Source: Desulfosarcina alkanivorans | Lineage (GTDB): Bacteria; Desulfobacterota; Desulfobacteria; Desulfobacterales; Desulfosarcinaceae | DNA length: 64,000 nucleotides | NCBI RefSeq assembly: GCF_009688945.1 | Contig: NZ_AP021874.1 | Coordinates: forward strand, 1,798,001-1,862,000 | Reading direction: 5' to 3' | In this document: in pieces, positions 8,763 through 17,214 of the stretch | How positions within the stretch are numbered: the first letter of the stretch is position 1 | How the letters are laid out: each line of letters starts with the position of its first letter | Notes under the pieces: generated by a model | What the model was told of the DNA's origin: nothing | Database searches by the model: none | The model's input: the letters and a program-made list of their open reading frames with translations, nothing else | Program-made: the position numbers and the translations under genes

Positions 8763-9085
8763 GGCGTAAGACGCCCTGCAGTCGCCGGGTCGATTTTGTG
8801 GGGCCGCCGGCGGTAAAGATCACCCCCGCACTCCGCCGAGCCCCCCCTCCGGGCCTGGTGTTCTTGAATTTGAATCTAATTATGTTCCTGAACATTCTTC
8901 AGATCATAGTTGACTTTTAATAATTAATCCCATATGGAAAGTCAAGCTTATCTTGAATCTCATTATAATTTCGAACCTCATTCATGGCATGACGATTTCA
9001 TTTCTGCACCAGCCGGCAGACAGGCCCGCCTGCCGGCTGACCCCCGACCCCCGCCGCCGGGGTTCGGCAACAGGACAGGGAAGCC
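8763..9085. other. Gene-free spacer between divergent SDR and acyl-CoA synthetase genes
   Basis: This 323-bp spacer separates divergently transcribed genes and must hold both promoters. Its centre (about 8870-8980) is AT-rich, with several TATAAT-like words (for example TTATAAT near 8962) but no convincing paired -35. A strong hairpin at 9010-9039 is listed separately. No coding sequence was seen. Confidence 0.4.
9010..9039. repeat. Perfect 10-bp stem-loop in the acyl-CoA synthetase leader
   Basis: CAGCCGGCAG (9010-9019) pairs exactly with CTGCCGGCTG (9030-9039) around a 10-base loop. It ends 46 bp before the synthetase ATG and has no T-run, so it is not a simple terminator. Weaker GCCTG...CAGGC hairpins occur at 213-234 and 23482-23507. 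Confidence 0.5.
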
Positions 9086-10885
9086 ATGGAAAAGACCATC
9101 AACCGAGTCTTTGTAAACCGGACCGATCAATACAGAAACCGGCTGGCCGTTGAAAAAAAGCGCAACGGTCGATGGGAAGGCGCCACCTGGCGCCAGTATT
9201 ATGACCGGTCGCGGGCGGTGGGGCTGGGACTGGCCGCACGGGGTGCCGAAAAGGGCGATCGGGTGGCCCTGCTGGCTGAAAACCGCCTGGAGTGGCTCTA
9301 CACGGACATGGGCACACTGGGCATCGGGGCCGTCCTGGTTCCCATCTACACGACCCTGACCGCCGAGGAAGTCGCCTACATTGTGGGCAACGCCGGCGCC
9401 CGGATCCTGGTGGTGGAAGACCCCGTACAGGCCGAAAAGGCGCTTTATGCAGCCCGGCGCTGCCCGCACCTGGAAACCATCGTGGCCATGGAAGCCGGAA
9501 CACTCACCCACGCCGGCCTGATCTCTTTTGCCGCATTGATGCAATCCGGCCTGGCGGCCCACCGGGCGGATGCGACCGCCTTCGAAAAAAAGGCCCGTGC
9601 CGTAGCTCCGGATGACCTGGCCACCATCGTCTACACGTCGGGCACAACCGGCGTGCCCAAGGGGGCCATGATCACCCACAGGAACATCATGGCCGTCATC
9701 GAGGCCCTTGACCGGATCACCCCCGGGTATGCCAATGAGGCGGACCAGGCCGTCCCCTTTCTCCCCTTGAGCCACGTGTTCGAACGGGCCGCCGGCCATT
9801 TTTACGGAATGTACAAGGGAATCACCGCCTCGTATGCCCAGAGCGTGAACACCGTTCTCGACGATTTCTCGGAAAAGCGCCCCACCATCATCCTGGCCGT
9901 TCCCAGGGTCTGCGAGAAGGTCTACCAGAAAGTTCTCATGCAGGTTGCGCAACAGCCGCCATGGCGCCGGAAGGTCTTCGACTGGGGGCATCGCATCGGC
10001 GTCCGCATCTCCACGCTCCGGGAAGAGAAAAAAACGGTGCCGGCCCTCCTTCACCTGAAATACCGGCTGGCCTACGCCCTGATATTCAAACGCCTCCGCC
10101 GGGCGCTGGGCGGGCGCGTGCGGTGGATGACCGCTTCGGGGGCGCCCACCGCACGGGAAATCATCCTTTTTTTCAACGCCGCCGGCATCCAGGTCGTGGA
10201 GGGCTACGGCATGACTGAGTGCTTCGCGCCGGCCACCATGAGCAATCTGGCCGACTACCGGATCGGAACGGTGGGCAAGCCCCTGCCGGGCGTGGAAATC
10301 AGGCTGGCCGAAGATGGAGAAATTCTCATACGCGGCGACAATGTATTCAAGGGCTACTGGAAGATGCCCGCCGAGACGGAAGCGGCATTCACCGAAGATG
10401 GCTTTCTGAAAAGCGGGGACATCGGAAGTTTCGACGGCGCCGGATTCCTTAAAATCACCGATCGCAAAAAAAACCTGATCATCACTTCCGGCGGAAAGAA
10501 CATCGCCCCCCAGAAAATCGAAAACCTTTTTTTAAGCGACCCGCTGTTCACCTATTTCATCGTCATCGGCGAGCGCCGCAAATTTTTAAGCGCCCTGCTC
10601 ACGGTCAACCTGGACCAGGCCGCCCTGATTGCACAGCAGCAGGGCATCGCCTTCGGCGATGCGGCGGAACTGCTGGACCACCCCTCGTTCGTGGGCATCG
10701 TCGACGCCCATGTGGCCGAACGGAACGGCCACCTGGCCCGCTACGAGACGATCAAGCGCTACCGGATCATCAAAAAAGCGTTCTCCCGGGAAAACGGCGA
10801 GCTGACCCCGTCCCTGAAGTTGAAGCGCAATGTGGTGCAGGAACGATACGCCGGCCTGATCGAGTCCATGTACGCCGATGCGTGA
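9086..10885 (+). CDS. Long-chain acyl-CoA synthetase (AMP-binding)
   Basis: An ATP-dependent acid-CoA ligase of the ANL superfamily, 599 aa, of the long-chain type. The phosphate-binding loop is VYTSGTTGVPKGAM at about 182-195. Further motifs are FLPLSHVFERAAGHFYGMYKG, VVEGYGMTEC and the hinge DIGSFDGAGFLKITDRKKNLIITSGGKNIAPQKIE. The C-terminal catalytic lysine region is present (GELTPSLKLKRN). It activates a hydrophobic carboxylic acid to its CoA thioester by way of an acyl-AMP. The ATG at 9086 follows CAGGGAAGCC. It leads a plus-strand gene row with the DUF35/thiolase pairs, so the product acyl-CoA is likely their substrate. Confidence 0.9.
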   Translation: MEKTINRVFVNRTDQYRNRLAVEKKRNGRWEGATWRQYYDRSRAVGLGLAARGAEKGDRVALLAENRLEWLYTDMGTLGIGAVLVPIYTTLTAEEVAYIVGNAGARILVVEDPVQAEKALYAARRCPHLETIVAMEAGTLTHAGLISFAALMQSGLAAHRADATAFEKKARAVAPDDLATIVYTSGTTGVPKGAMITHRNIMAVIEALDRITPGYANEADQAVPFLPLSHVFERAAGHFYGMYKGITASYAQSVNTVLDDFSEKRPTIILAVPRVCEKVYQKVLMQVAQQPPWRRKVFDWGHRIGVRISTLREEKKTVPALLHLKYRLAYALIFKRLRRALGGRVRWMTASGAPTAREIILFFNAAGIQVVEGYGMTECFAPATMSNLADYRIGTVGKPLPGVEIRLAEDGEILIRGDNVFKGYWKMPAETEAAFTEDGFLKSGDIGSFDGAGFLKITDRKKNLIITSGGKNIAPQKIENLFLSDPLFTYFIVIGERRKFLSALLTVNLDQAALIAQQQGIAFGDAAELLDHPSFVGIVDAHVAERNGHLARYETIKRYRIIKKAFSRENGELTPSLKLKRNVVQERYAGLIESMYADA

Positions 10886-11031
10886 GTCAGGATCGAGGCA
10901 TGGCGGATCGACGGACTGAAGACCGGAAGCGGCGCGGAGCACCACGAGCGGTGCCCGCCGATCCATAAACCACCAACGACAAACCGGAATCCAACATCCC
11001 GAAACCTGGTACGAACGAGGACACAGCAATC

Positions 11032-11499
11032 ATGAGCCATTCTTTGACGCAGGTGGATCCCATGGTGGTTCGCAGCCGGATCAGCGTGCCTTACACCTGG
11101 TGGGCCGGTGATACGGCCGGTCGGTTTCTCAGCGCCCTGCGCGACGAGCAGACGATCCTGGGAACCCGCTGCGAACGCTGCCAGAGGGTTTTCGTGCCCC
11201 CGAGAAAGGTCTGTCCGACCTGCTTTACCCCCAACGACGACTGGACGGCCGTTTCCGATGAAGGGACGGTGACCGCATTCACGGTGGCCAGGCGGCAGCT
11301 GGCGGCGATTGCCCGGCCGGTGCCGGTGATCTTCGCCCTGATCCGCCTGGACGGCGCAGATACGGCGCTGCTGCACACCATCGGCCGCACCGATCCGGAC
11401 CGGGTCGCGATCGGCATGCGGGTCAGGGCCTGCTTTTCAGGGAAAGCCGGAGCAACGATAGCGGCCATCTCCCACTTTGAACCGGTGGACCACCAGTAA
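11032..11499 (+). CDS. DUF35 (Zn-ribbon plus OB-fold) protein, first copy
   Basis: A 155-aa acyl-CoA-associated protein. A rubredoxin-like Zn ribbon (CERC, 12 residues, CPTC, at about 44-62) is followed by an OB fold. Proteins of this family do not work alone: BbsA with BbsB in anaerobic toluene degradation, and the DUF35 partner of Ltp2 in steroid side-chain degradation, form complexes with thiolase-like subunits and complete the CoA site. The next gene, 24 bp downstream, is such a thiolase-like protein, so the two probably form a heteromer. The spacer before it contains degenerate AACCATA-type repeats at 10963-11010. Confidence 0.85.
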   Translation: MSHSLTQVDPMVVRSRISVPYTWWAGDTAGRFLSALRDEQTILGTRCERCQRVFVPPRKVCPTCFTPNDDWTAVSDEGTVTAFTVARRQLAAIARPVPVIFALIRLDGADTALLHTIGRTDPDRVAIGMRVRACFSGKAGATIAAISHFEPVDHQ

Positions 11500-11523
11500 T
11501 CTCGAATTTACGGGAATATCGCT

Positions 11524-12663
11524 ATGGACAGCGCAGCAATTGTAGGCATGGGGATGACCGCCATCGAGAAGAACAAGACCGGCGACAATTTTGCCGACAT
11601 GGCCTGGGAGGCGGTCAACCTGGCCCTGGCCGATGCAGGGATGTCCATCGACGACATCGACAATGTGGTCACCACGTCCAACGATTTCTGGGACGGGCGC
11701 ACCATCAGCTGCATGGCGGTGAGCGACGCCAGCGGTGCCCGCGACAAAAACGTCTCCTGCGTGGAGGGAGACGGCACCTTCGGCGCATTTTATGGATTGA
11801 CGCGCATTCTGTCCGGCGCTTACGGCACCACCCTGGTGACGGCCCACAGCAAGGGCTCGGAAAGCGTCTCCAGCCTGATCACCAATGCCGCCTTCGACCC
11901 CATTTACGAACGCGCCATCGGCATGGATATGATCAGTGCCTGCGCCATGCAGGCCAATGCCTACCAGCACCGCACCGGCACCACGGCCCGCCAGCTGGCC
12001 CGGGTGTCGGTGAAGAATCACGGCAATGCCCGCCACAACCCCAAGGCCCAGCTGCCCATGGCGATCACCGTGGACGATGTGCTGGCCTCGGAAATGATCT
12101 GCGATCCGCTCCACAAACTGGACTGCTCGCCGGTGTCCGACGGCTGCTGCGCCCTGATCATCGCCGGCAGGGATCGGGTGGGCTGCGGGACCAAACCGCC
12201 CGTGTGGATCAGGGGCGCGGCCTTTTGCACGGACGCCTATCACCTCGGGGACCGGGATCTCTCCCGGGCGGCGGCCCTGACCCGGGCAGCCAGAAAGGCC
12301 TTTGCCATGGCCGGTATCACCGATCCGTCCGGGCAGGTCCATGTGGCCGAGCTTTACGACGCCTTCACCTACCAGGAATTGATGTGGCTGGAAGCCATGG
12401 GATTATGTGCCGACGGCCAGGCCGGAAAACTGGTGGAAGCCGGCGCCTTCGACATCGGCGGCCGGCTGCCGGTGAACCCCTCGGGCGGACTGCTCAGCGG
12501 CCATCCGGTCATCGCCGCCGGCCTGATCCGCATGGCCGAGGTGGTCCGCCAGCTGCGCGGCGAGGCGGGCGGCGCCCAGGTCCGGAATCCGACCGTGGGC
12601 GTGGCCCAGGGGGTCAACGGGCTTTGCGGGCAGTCGCACTGTGTCTGGATTCTTGGAACCTGA
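11524..12663 (+). CDS. Thiolase-like protein with conserved Cys and His, first copy
   Basis: A thiolase-fold protein of the SCP2/lipid-transfer type, 379 aa. The nucleophile position is occupied by Cys79 (NVSCVEGDG). The GHP motif with His327 (SGGLLSGHP) and the C-terminal Cys368 (GLCGQ) are also present, so thiolytic chemistry is possible. It directly follows the first DUF35 gene, as BbsB follows BbsA-like genes. The likely reaction is thiolysis or retro-condensation of a beta-keto acyl-CoA; the substrate is unknown. The ATG at 11524 has only a weak upstream site (GGGAATATCGCT), suggesting coupling to the preceding gene. Confidence 0.85.
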   Translation: MDSAAIVGMGMTAIEKNKTGDNFADMAWEAVNLALADAGMSIDDIDNVVTTSNDFWDGRTISCMAVSDASGARDKNVSCVEGDGTFGAFYGLTRILSGAYGTTLVTAHSKGSESVSSLITNAAFDPIYERAIGMDMISACAMQANAYQHRTGTTARQLARVSVKNHGNARHNPKAQLPMAITVDDVLASEMICDPLHKLDCSPVSDGCCALIIAGRDRVGCGTKPPVWIRGAAFCTDAYHLGDRDLSRAAALTRAARKAFAMAGITDPSGQVHVAELYDAFTYQELMWLEAMGLCADGQAGKLVEAGAFDIGGRLPVNPSGGLLSGHPVIAAGLIRMAEVVRQLRGEAGGAQVRNPTVGVAQGVNGLCGQSHCVWILGT

Positions 12664-12881
12664 AGTCGGCGGACAGAAACCGGACATCGGACATCAAACG
12701 GGATTCAGGCTGTCTTCTGTGATCGCATACAGATGGCAGATTCCGGTTCAGGACAAGGCCGCAGCGAGGTTGAAACCGCAGGCGCAGCAGCGCTGCACCG
12801 AGGATTTCAGCCGAGCGAGAACGCCGGCCTGGGCCGAAAGATGCCGTCGGAATGCGATCACTGACAGAGGAGAAAAAAATA

Positions 12882-14045
12882 ATGAGCAGACAACGCGTCG
12901 CCATCGTCGGCACCGGCCAGACCTATCATAAAAGCCATCGCCCGGACGTGAACGGCCAGGAGCTGATCAACGAAGCGGTCCAGGCGGCCCTGGCTGATGC
13001 GGACCTGACCATCGGCGACATCGATGCCATCGTGATCGGCAACATGGACCATTTCGAGGGCATCAATTACGTGGACTGCTGGAGCGTTGACGGATCCGGC
13101 GGGTTCATGAAGCCGGTGATCAAGCTCACCACCGGGGGCACCACCGGCAGCACCCTGGCCATCGGCGGCTATCACCTGGTGGCCTCGGGCCTGTTCGACC
13201 GGGTACTGGTGATCGGCTGGGAGAAAAACTCCGAGTCGGACACCACCGGCGCCATCACCACGGCATTCGACCCGGTCTGGGACCGCCTGGTCTTCGCCGG
13301 CGCCATTTCGGGGCTGGCGGCCGAGGCCCAGGCGTACATGGCCAGATACGGAGCCACGGACCGCGACGGGGCCCGCGTGTCGGTGCGGGACCGCAGACAC
13401 GCCTGCAGCAACCCCTACACCCAGCTGCGCAGGGAAGTGACCATCGACGAGGTGCTGGCGTCTCCCATGCTGGCCGACCCCATTCACCTGCTGGATGTCT
13501 GCCCGCGCACCGACGGGGCCTGTGCCGTGATCATGGCCGGCGAACACGTGGCCGAACGGATCAGCGCCAGACCCGACTGGATCTGGGCCACGGCCAACCG
13601 GCACACCTACACCTGCCTGGGGGATGCCAACTTCGGCCGGCTGGATTCCATGGCCGCCGCCTCCCGGGAGATCTACCGCAAGGCGGGCATCCGGGAACCG
13701 GTCAAGGAAATCGGCGTCATCGAGATGTACCAGCCCTACTCCTTCGCCGGCATCATGTGGATCGAGGATCTGGGGCTGGCGGAGCATGGCGGGGGGGCCG
13801 AACTGGTCTGGAGCGGCGCCACGGACATGGGCGGTGAAATCCCCATCAACCCGTCCGGCGGGGTGATCGCCTGCAACCCCATCGGCGCCACGGGCCTGAT
13901 CCGCTGCGCCGAAGCCGCCCTGCAGGTGATGGGCAGGGCCGGAGACCGGCAGGTGCCGGACGTGGACCTGGCCCTGAGCACCGGGTTCGGCGGGTGCTTC
14001 TGGACGGACATCCTGCTCCACGGCAGGAGAAAACCGGATTTCTGA
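12882..14045 (+). CDS. Thiolase-like protein lacking usual catalytic residues, second copy
   Basis: A 387-aa thiolase-fold protein starting at the ATG at 12882, which is preceded by AGAGGAG. Alignment without gaps to the first copy places Thr84 (KLTTGG) where that copy has its nucleophilic Cys79. The GHP histidine is replaced by Asn332 (IACNP); a C-terminal cysteine remains in GFGGC. The fold signatures NPSGG and EMYQPYSFAGIMWIEDLG are kept. Ltp2-type aldolases also lack thiolase catalysis and pair with DUF35 proteins, so a retro-aldol or binding role is more likely than thiolysis. A 218-bp spacer separates it from the first thiolase gene; its DUF35 partner is 340 bp downstream. Confidence 0.85.
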   Translation: MSRQRVAIVGTGQTYHKSHRPDVNGQELINEAVQAALADADLTIGDIDAIVIGNMDHFEGINYVDCWSVDGSGGFMKPVIKLTTGGTTGSTLAIGGYHLVASGLFDRVLVIGWEKNSESDTTGAITTAFDPVWDRLVFAGAISGLAAEAQAYMARYGATDRDGARVSVRDRRHACSNPYTQLRREVTIDEVLASPMLADPIHLLDVCPRTDGACAVIMAGEHVAERISARPDWIWATANRHTYTCLGDANFGRLDSMAAASREIYRKAGIREPVKEIGVIEMYQPYSFAGIMWIEDLGLAEHGGGAELVWSGATDMGGEIPINPSGGVIACNPIGATGLIRCAEAALQVMGRAGDRQVPDVDLALSTGFGGCFWTDILLHGRRKPDF

Positions 14046-14384
14046 TGTCGAAGGCCGGATGTCCGAACGGAGACGACCGGGGTAAAAGGATTGAGGGATT
14101 GATACCGATGGTGATGCGTGAACAGTGAACGGAAACGGTAAACCCTTTACCTGAAACTCCGGGACCATTCCCAAAATTCTGACTGCGTCCCCTCGCCCCT
14201 TTGGGGGAGAGGGACAGGGTGAGGGGGATATGAGATGGAGGGATTGAGGGTACGCCTTCCAGCCGCGTTCCATCTTGTATGAGCCATCCGCGTTGGGCTT
14301 ATCCAGTCAATAACGCCTGACGCCGCAAACGCTCTAAACGATAATAACCTTCTTGACCAACAAAACGGACCGAAGGAGCCCACC
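14046..14384. repeat. Gene-free spacer with REP-like palindromic repeat
   Basis: This 339-bp spacer holds an inverted TTCACTG-type unit near 14113-14126 (GTGAACAGTGAACG) and, at about 14188-14228, the GC-rich palindrome CCCCTCGCCCC-TTT-GGGGGAGAGGG followed by ACAGGGTGAGGGGG. The latter resembles the widespread REP-like element seen between genes in many proteobacteria. No coding sequence was seen. It lies between the second thiolase-like gene and its DUF35 partner. Confidence 0.55.
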
Positions 14385-14855
14385 ATGCCAGACACAGCCC
14401 CTGTCATCATTGAATCGGGGACGGCCGCACAGCCGTTCAATTATGCCGTCGGTCTTCACGGCAGCCTGTTTTTGCGGGAACTGAGGGACCACCGCCGGTT
14501 CATGGCCGTCAGATGCCCCCGGTGCGCCACGGTGTACATCCCGCCGCGCCGGGTGTGCGGTGCCTGTTTCGTGGAGATGGACGATTGGGTCGAGGTGGGG
14601 CCTGCCGGCACCATCGGCACCTTCACCATCCTCCGCTATGCCTTCATCGACCCGGAAACCGGAGAACAGAAACCGGTGCCCTATGGGTACGGCTTCATCC
14701 GGCTGGATGGGGCCGACACCCTCCTTCAGCACTACATCGATATCCAGGACGAATCCAGGGTTAAAATCGGCGCCCGGGTGGAACCGGTCTTTTCCGACAC
14801 CCCCAAGGGGACGATCAAGGATATCCGGTATTTTCGAATCACCGATCAATGCTGA
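14385..14855 (+). CDS. DUF35 (Zn-ribbon plus OB-fold) protein, second copy
   Basis: A 156-aa DUF35 protein with the same layout as the first copy: Zn ribbon CPRC, 12 residues, CGAC (about 43-61), then an OB fold (GTIGTFTILRYAF, YGYGFIRLDGADTLLQHYI). It probably partners the second thiolase-like protein upstream. The ATG at 14385 is preceded by GAAGGAGCCCACC. Its stop codon overlaps the start of the PP2C-like gene by seven bases, so translation of the two is likely coupled. Confidence 0.85.
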   Translation: MPDTAPVIIESGTAAQPFNYAVGLHGSLFLRELRDHRRFMAVRCPRCATVYIPPRRVCGACFVEMDDWVEVGPAGTIGTFTILRYAFIDPETGEQKPVPYGYGFIRLDGADTLLQHYIDIQDESRVKIGARVEPVFSDTPKGTIKDIRYFRITDQC

Positions 14856-15670
14856 ACCCCTTCAGACGGGCCCTTCGCCTGCCCGGCCGGCTGGGCGCCC
14901 GCCTGATCACCGGAACGGAAAAAGTCCGCTGCGGATACGGCAACGGGGACTGCCTGCTGGTCGACTGCCGCCACGGCGTCTTTGCCGTGGCCGATGCCAC
15001 CGAGCGGTTTCCCCAGGCATCCCGCCGGCTGCTCGGGCAGCTGGCCCATGCGGTGTGCCTGAACGGGCCGCCGGGCGACGAACTGGAGTTCAAGGGTCTG
15101 CTGGAGCGAATCTGGTCCCGTCAGAAATATATCCATCGCACCACCCTCAGTTGTGTGGTGGTGGTCCCCCATGGCGGAGGGGCGATCATGGTCGCCAACA
15201 ACGGGGATTCATCGGTAACGCTCGTGTCACCGGACGACGGCCGTCTTCTCTTCCGGTCCGGGGCGGACATGAATTTTGCGGGCCGCAGCCAACACCCCAA
15301 TCCGGTTTCGACCCTGGCGATGAGCGGCGTCCCCCCCCTGACCCTGCTGGCCACCGACGGTGCGGGCAAGGTGGCCGAACGCCTCGACCGGGCGCTCTTG
15401 AAAACCCCCTATCGCATCGTCGAGCGGTTGACCGGCCAACGGCAAAGCGGCCATGGAGAGACGGACGACATGGGGGTGATTGCCCTGGCAACGCGGGACA
15501 GGGTCGCCGATACCGGTGAGAGCGTCATCATGGGCGGTACGCGTCCGGGTGTGGAATCGGCCTTTGGTCGACGCACCGGTGAAATGGCAGCCCTGGATCG
15601 CTGGGATGAGCTGGCGGCCTGGAAGCATCATCCGGAAGGGCTTGCGAGGGCGGGGATACAGATTTTTTAA
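14849..15670 (+). CDS. PP2C-like protein phosphatase domain protein
   Basis: A 273-aa protein with PP2C-family landmarks in order: VADATER (in place of VxDGHGG), TTLSCVVVV, the strand MVANNGDSSVTLV (matching ANxGDSR), LLATDGAG (matching LASDG) and ETDDMGVIAL (matching DNxT). The metal-binding aspartates of the later motifs are kept, while the first motif has Ala where Gly is normal. It may dephosphorylate a protein, but activity is uncertain. It overlaps the DUF35 gene by seven bases, which ties it to the thiolase cluster. The last 70 residues show no recognisable domain. Confidence 0.65.
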   Translation: MLNPFRRALRLPGRLGARLITGTEKVRCGYGNGDCLLVDCRHGVFAVADATERFPQASRRLLGQLAHAVCLNGPPGDELEFKGLLERIWSRQKYIHRTTLSCVVVVPHGGGAIMVANNGDSSVTLVSPDDGRLLFRSGADMNFAGRSQHPNPVSTLAMSGVPPLTLLATDGAGKVAERLDRALLKTPYRIVERLTGQRQSGHGETDDMGVIALATRDRVADTGESVIMGGTRPGVESAFGRRTGEMAALDRWDELAAWKHHPEGLARAGIQIF

Positions 15671-15843
15671 TGTCGATCCACAAAACGAAAACAAAGACAG
15701 CTCCGGGAATCCGATACCATCGCCGGGTGGCGGTTCGATCACCGATTCGGTGTATTCCACATCGCCGGCCGGAACAAAAATTCCGGGATCGCTTTCGAAA
15801 CCAGGGCCGGGGTCGTCCTCAACGCCGCCGTTTCCCTGAAATC

Positions 15844-15879
15844 AAAAAGGCCGCCGCCGGATCGATGCCGGCAGCGGCC
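15844..15879 (-). terminator. Rho-independent terminator after the NifU-type gene
   Basis: GGCCGCCGCCGG (15849-15860) and CCGGCAGCGGCC (15868-15879) form a 12-bp stem with one mismatch. On the minus strand it is followed by a T-run from AAAAA at 15844-15848. It lies 27 bp beyond the stop of the minus-strand scaffold gene. Confidence 0.7.
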
Positions 15880-15905
15880 TCACCAATTGTCATGACATCA
15901 GGGTC

Positions 15906-16340
15906 CTATGCCGATTTTTTGAGACGATAGGCGTCCAGCGCCTTGTGCAGGGTCTTGACGGCCAGCTGGATGCAGTGGTGCTTCTTGACCGGAATCTCCT
16001 CGAGGACGTTGAAAACGACGCCGTCGTCGATGGTTCGGGCATAGTCCAGATCCTTGCCCTTGATCAGGTCCACCACCGCCATGGCGGCGGAAATGGCGCC
16101 GGCGCATCCCATCACCTGATATTTGGCATCACCCACCACACCATTGTCCATCTTGATGTAGATCCCCATGGTGTCGCCGCAGGAACCGGTCATCTGGGAG
16201 GTGATATCCGGATCGGCAATCTGGCCCATGTGCGGTTTGTTGATGTAGTAATTGATGGCCGTCCTGGAGTAACCGGAGGCGGTCAGCATCTCTTCAATAC
16301 CCTTGGTGTCTTCTGGCGTTGCCGCCTGGATCTGAGTCAT
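15906..16340 (-). CDS. NifU/IscU-type iron-sulfur scaffold protein
   Basis: A 144-aa protein of the IscU/NifU N-terminal family, on which Fe-S clusters are assembled before transfer to targets. The three ligand cysteines are present in their usual settings: GSCGDTM, MGCAGAISAAMAV and KKHHCIQLA. An N-terminal extension of about 25 residues precedes the domain. No cysteine desulfurase gene is adjacent. The ATG at 16340 follows AGAAGGAATGAGAC. A clear terminator follows the stop codon, so this is a single-gene transcript. Confidence 0.88.
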   Translation of the reverse strand: MTQIQAATPEDTKGIEEMLTASGYSRTAINYYINKPHMGQIADPDITSQMTGSCGDTMGIYIKMDNGVVGDAKYQVMGCAGAISAAMAVVDLIKGKDLDYARTIDDGVVFNVLEEIPVKKHHCIQLAVKTLHKALDAYRLKKSA

Positions 16341-16570
16341 GTCTCATTCCTTCTAAATAGCGATGGTTATTGCGTAAAGCGAAGTGAAACGAATAAACCT
16401 TTCTGCTATCGGTGTCAAGGTCCGGCAGGAAAATACGAAGGCCCGAAAGCCTGAATGCCTCGGTGGAGTTGCCGGACAAACATCGGTTTCAAGCTTGTCA
16501 AACCGGGCAAAAACGGATAACAGACGGGGCATCGGTCGATTCCGTCAAAACTCCCTGAAAGGTTGATGCC

Positions 16571-17116
16571 ATGAAATGCCGACGCACGATAGGAGTGTGG
16601 TTGTTGATGGGCCTTGCGCTGTGGGGCTGCAGCAGTGCCGGGCATCCGTCCAGGGCGATATGGACGGCCGGACCGGAATCCCGTGAAGTTGACAACCGGT
16701 GGTTCAATGCGCGCGTAGAACCCCGAAAAGGCGCATCCGCCTTCTACTCTTTTTTTCTCCTCACGATCACGAATAAAAGCGATTCGGACCTGGTGGTCGA
16801 TTGGAACGACAGCCGTTATCTGTTCAACGGCAGCCCCCGGGGGATGCTGGTGTTCGAAGGGATCGACCCGCAACAGGTAAAAAACGCGACGGTACCACCG
16901 GAAACCATCGCACCCGGTGCAGTCTTTTCACGTGTCGTCATGCCGCTTGAACGGATCGCCTGGCGCCCCCTGAAAGAGAACACGACCGACCGCCGGGGCA
17001 TCACCCCCGGCATGTTGCCCGCCGGCGAAAACGGCATCCGCCTGGTGGTTCGACGCGACGACGGGCGGATGACCCTGCCCCTGTCTGTCCGCATCGCCCG
17101 GAGAGAGGCCCCCTGA
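16571..17116 (+). CDS. Putative lipoprotein, DUF1425/YcfL-like
   Basis: A 181-aa exported lipoprotein. The signal peptide MKCRRTIGVWLLMGLALWGC ends in a lipobox with the acylated Cys at residue 20. The mature part is beta-rich (FYSFFLLTITNKSDSDLVVDWNDSRYLFNG, VFSRVVMPLERIAW) and resembles small immunoglobulin-like periplasmic proteins; the family name is a guess. The ATG follows GAAAGGTTGATGCC. It is not obviously in an operon. Confidence 0.6.
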   Translation: MKCRRTIGVWLLMGLALWGCSSAGHPSRAIWTAGPESREVDNRWFNARVEPRKGASAFYSFFLLTITNKSDSDLVVDWNDSRYLFNGSPRGMLVFEGIDPQQVKNATVPPETIAPGAVFSRVVMPLERIAWRPLKENTTDRRGITPGMLPAGENGIRLVVRRDDGRMTLPLSVRIARREAP

Positions 17117-17214
17117 CGGGAAACCCCGGCCTGCCGCGGGTTGCGTCTGTACGGAACCGCCGTAACCATCACGTCCCGACATTTTCAAAAAAACGTTTCA
17201 CGGCGCAGTCAGGA

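Noticed and set aside
12858-14273. Long open frame on the minus strand opposite the second thiolase-like gene
   Set aside because: Antisense shadow; part of it translates the REP-like repeat.
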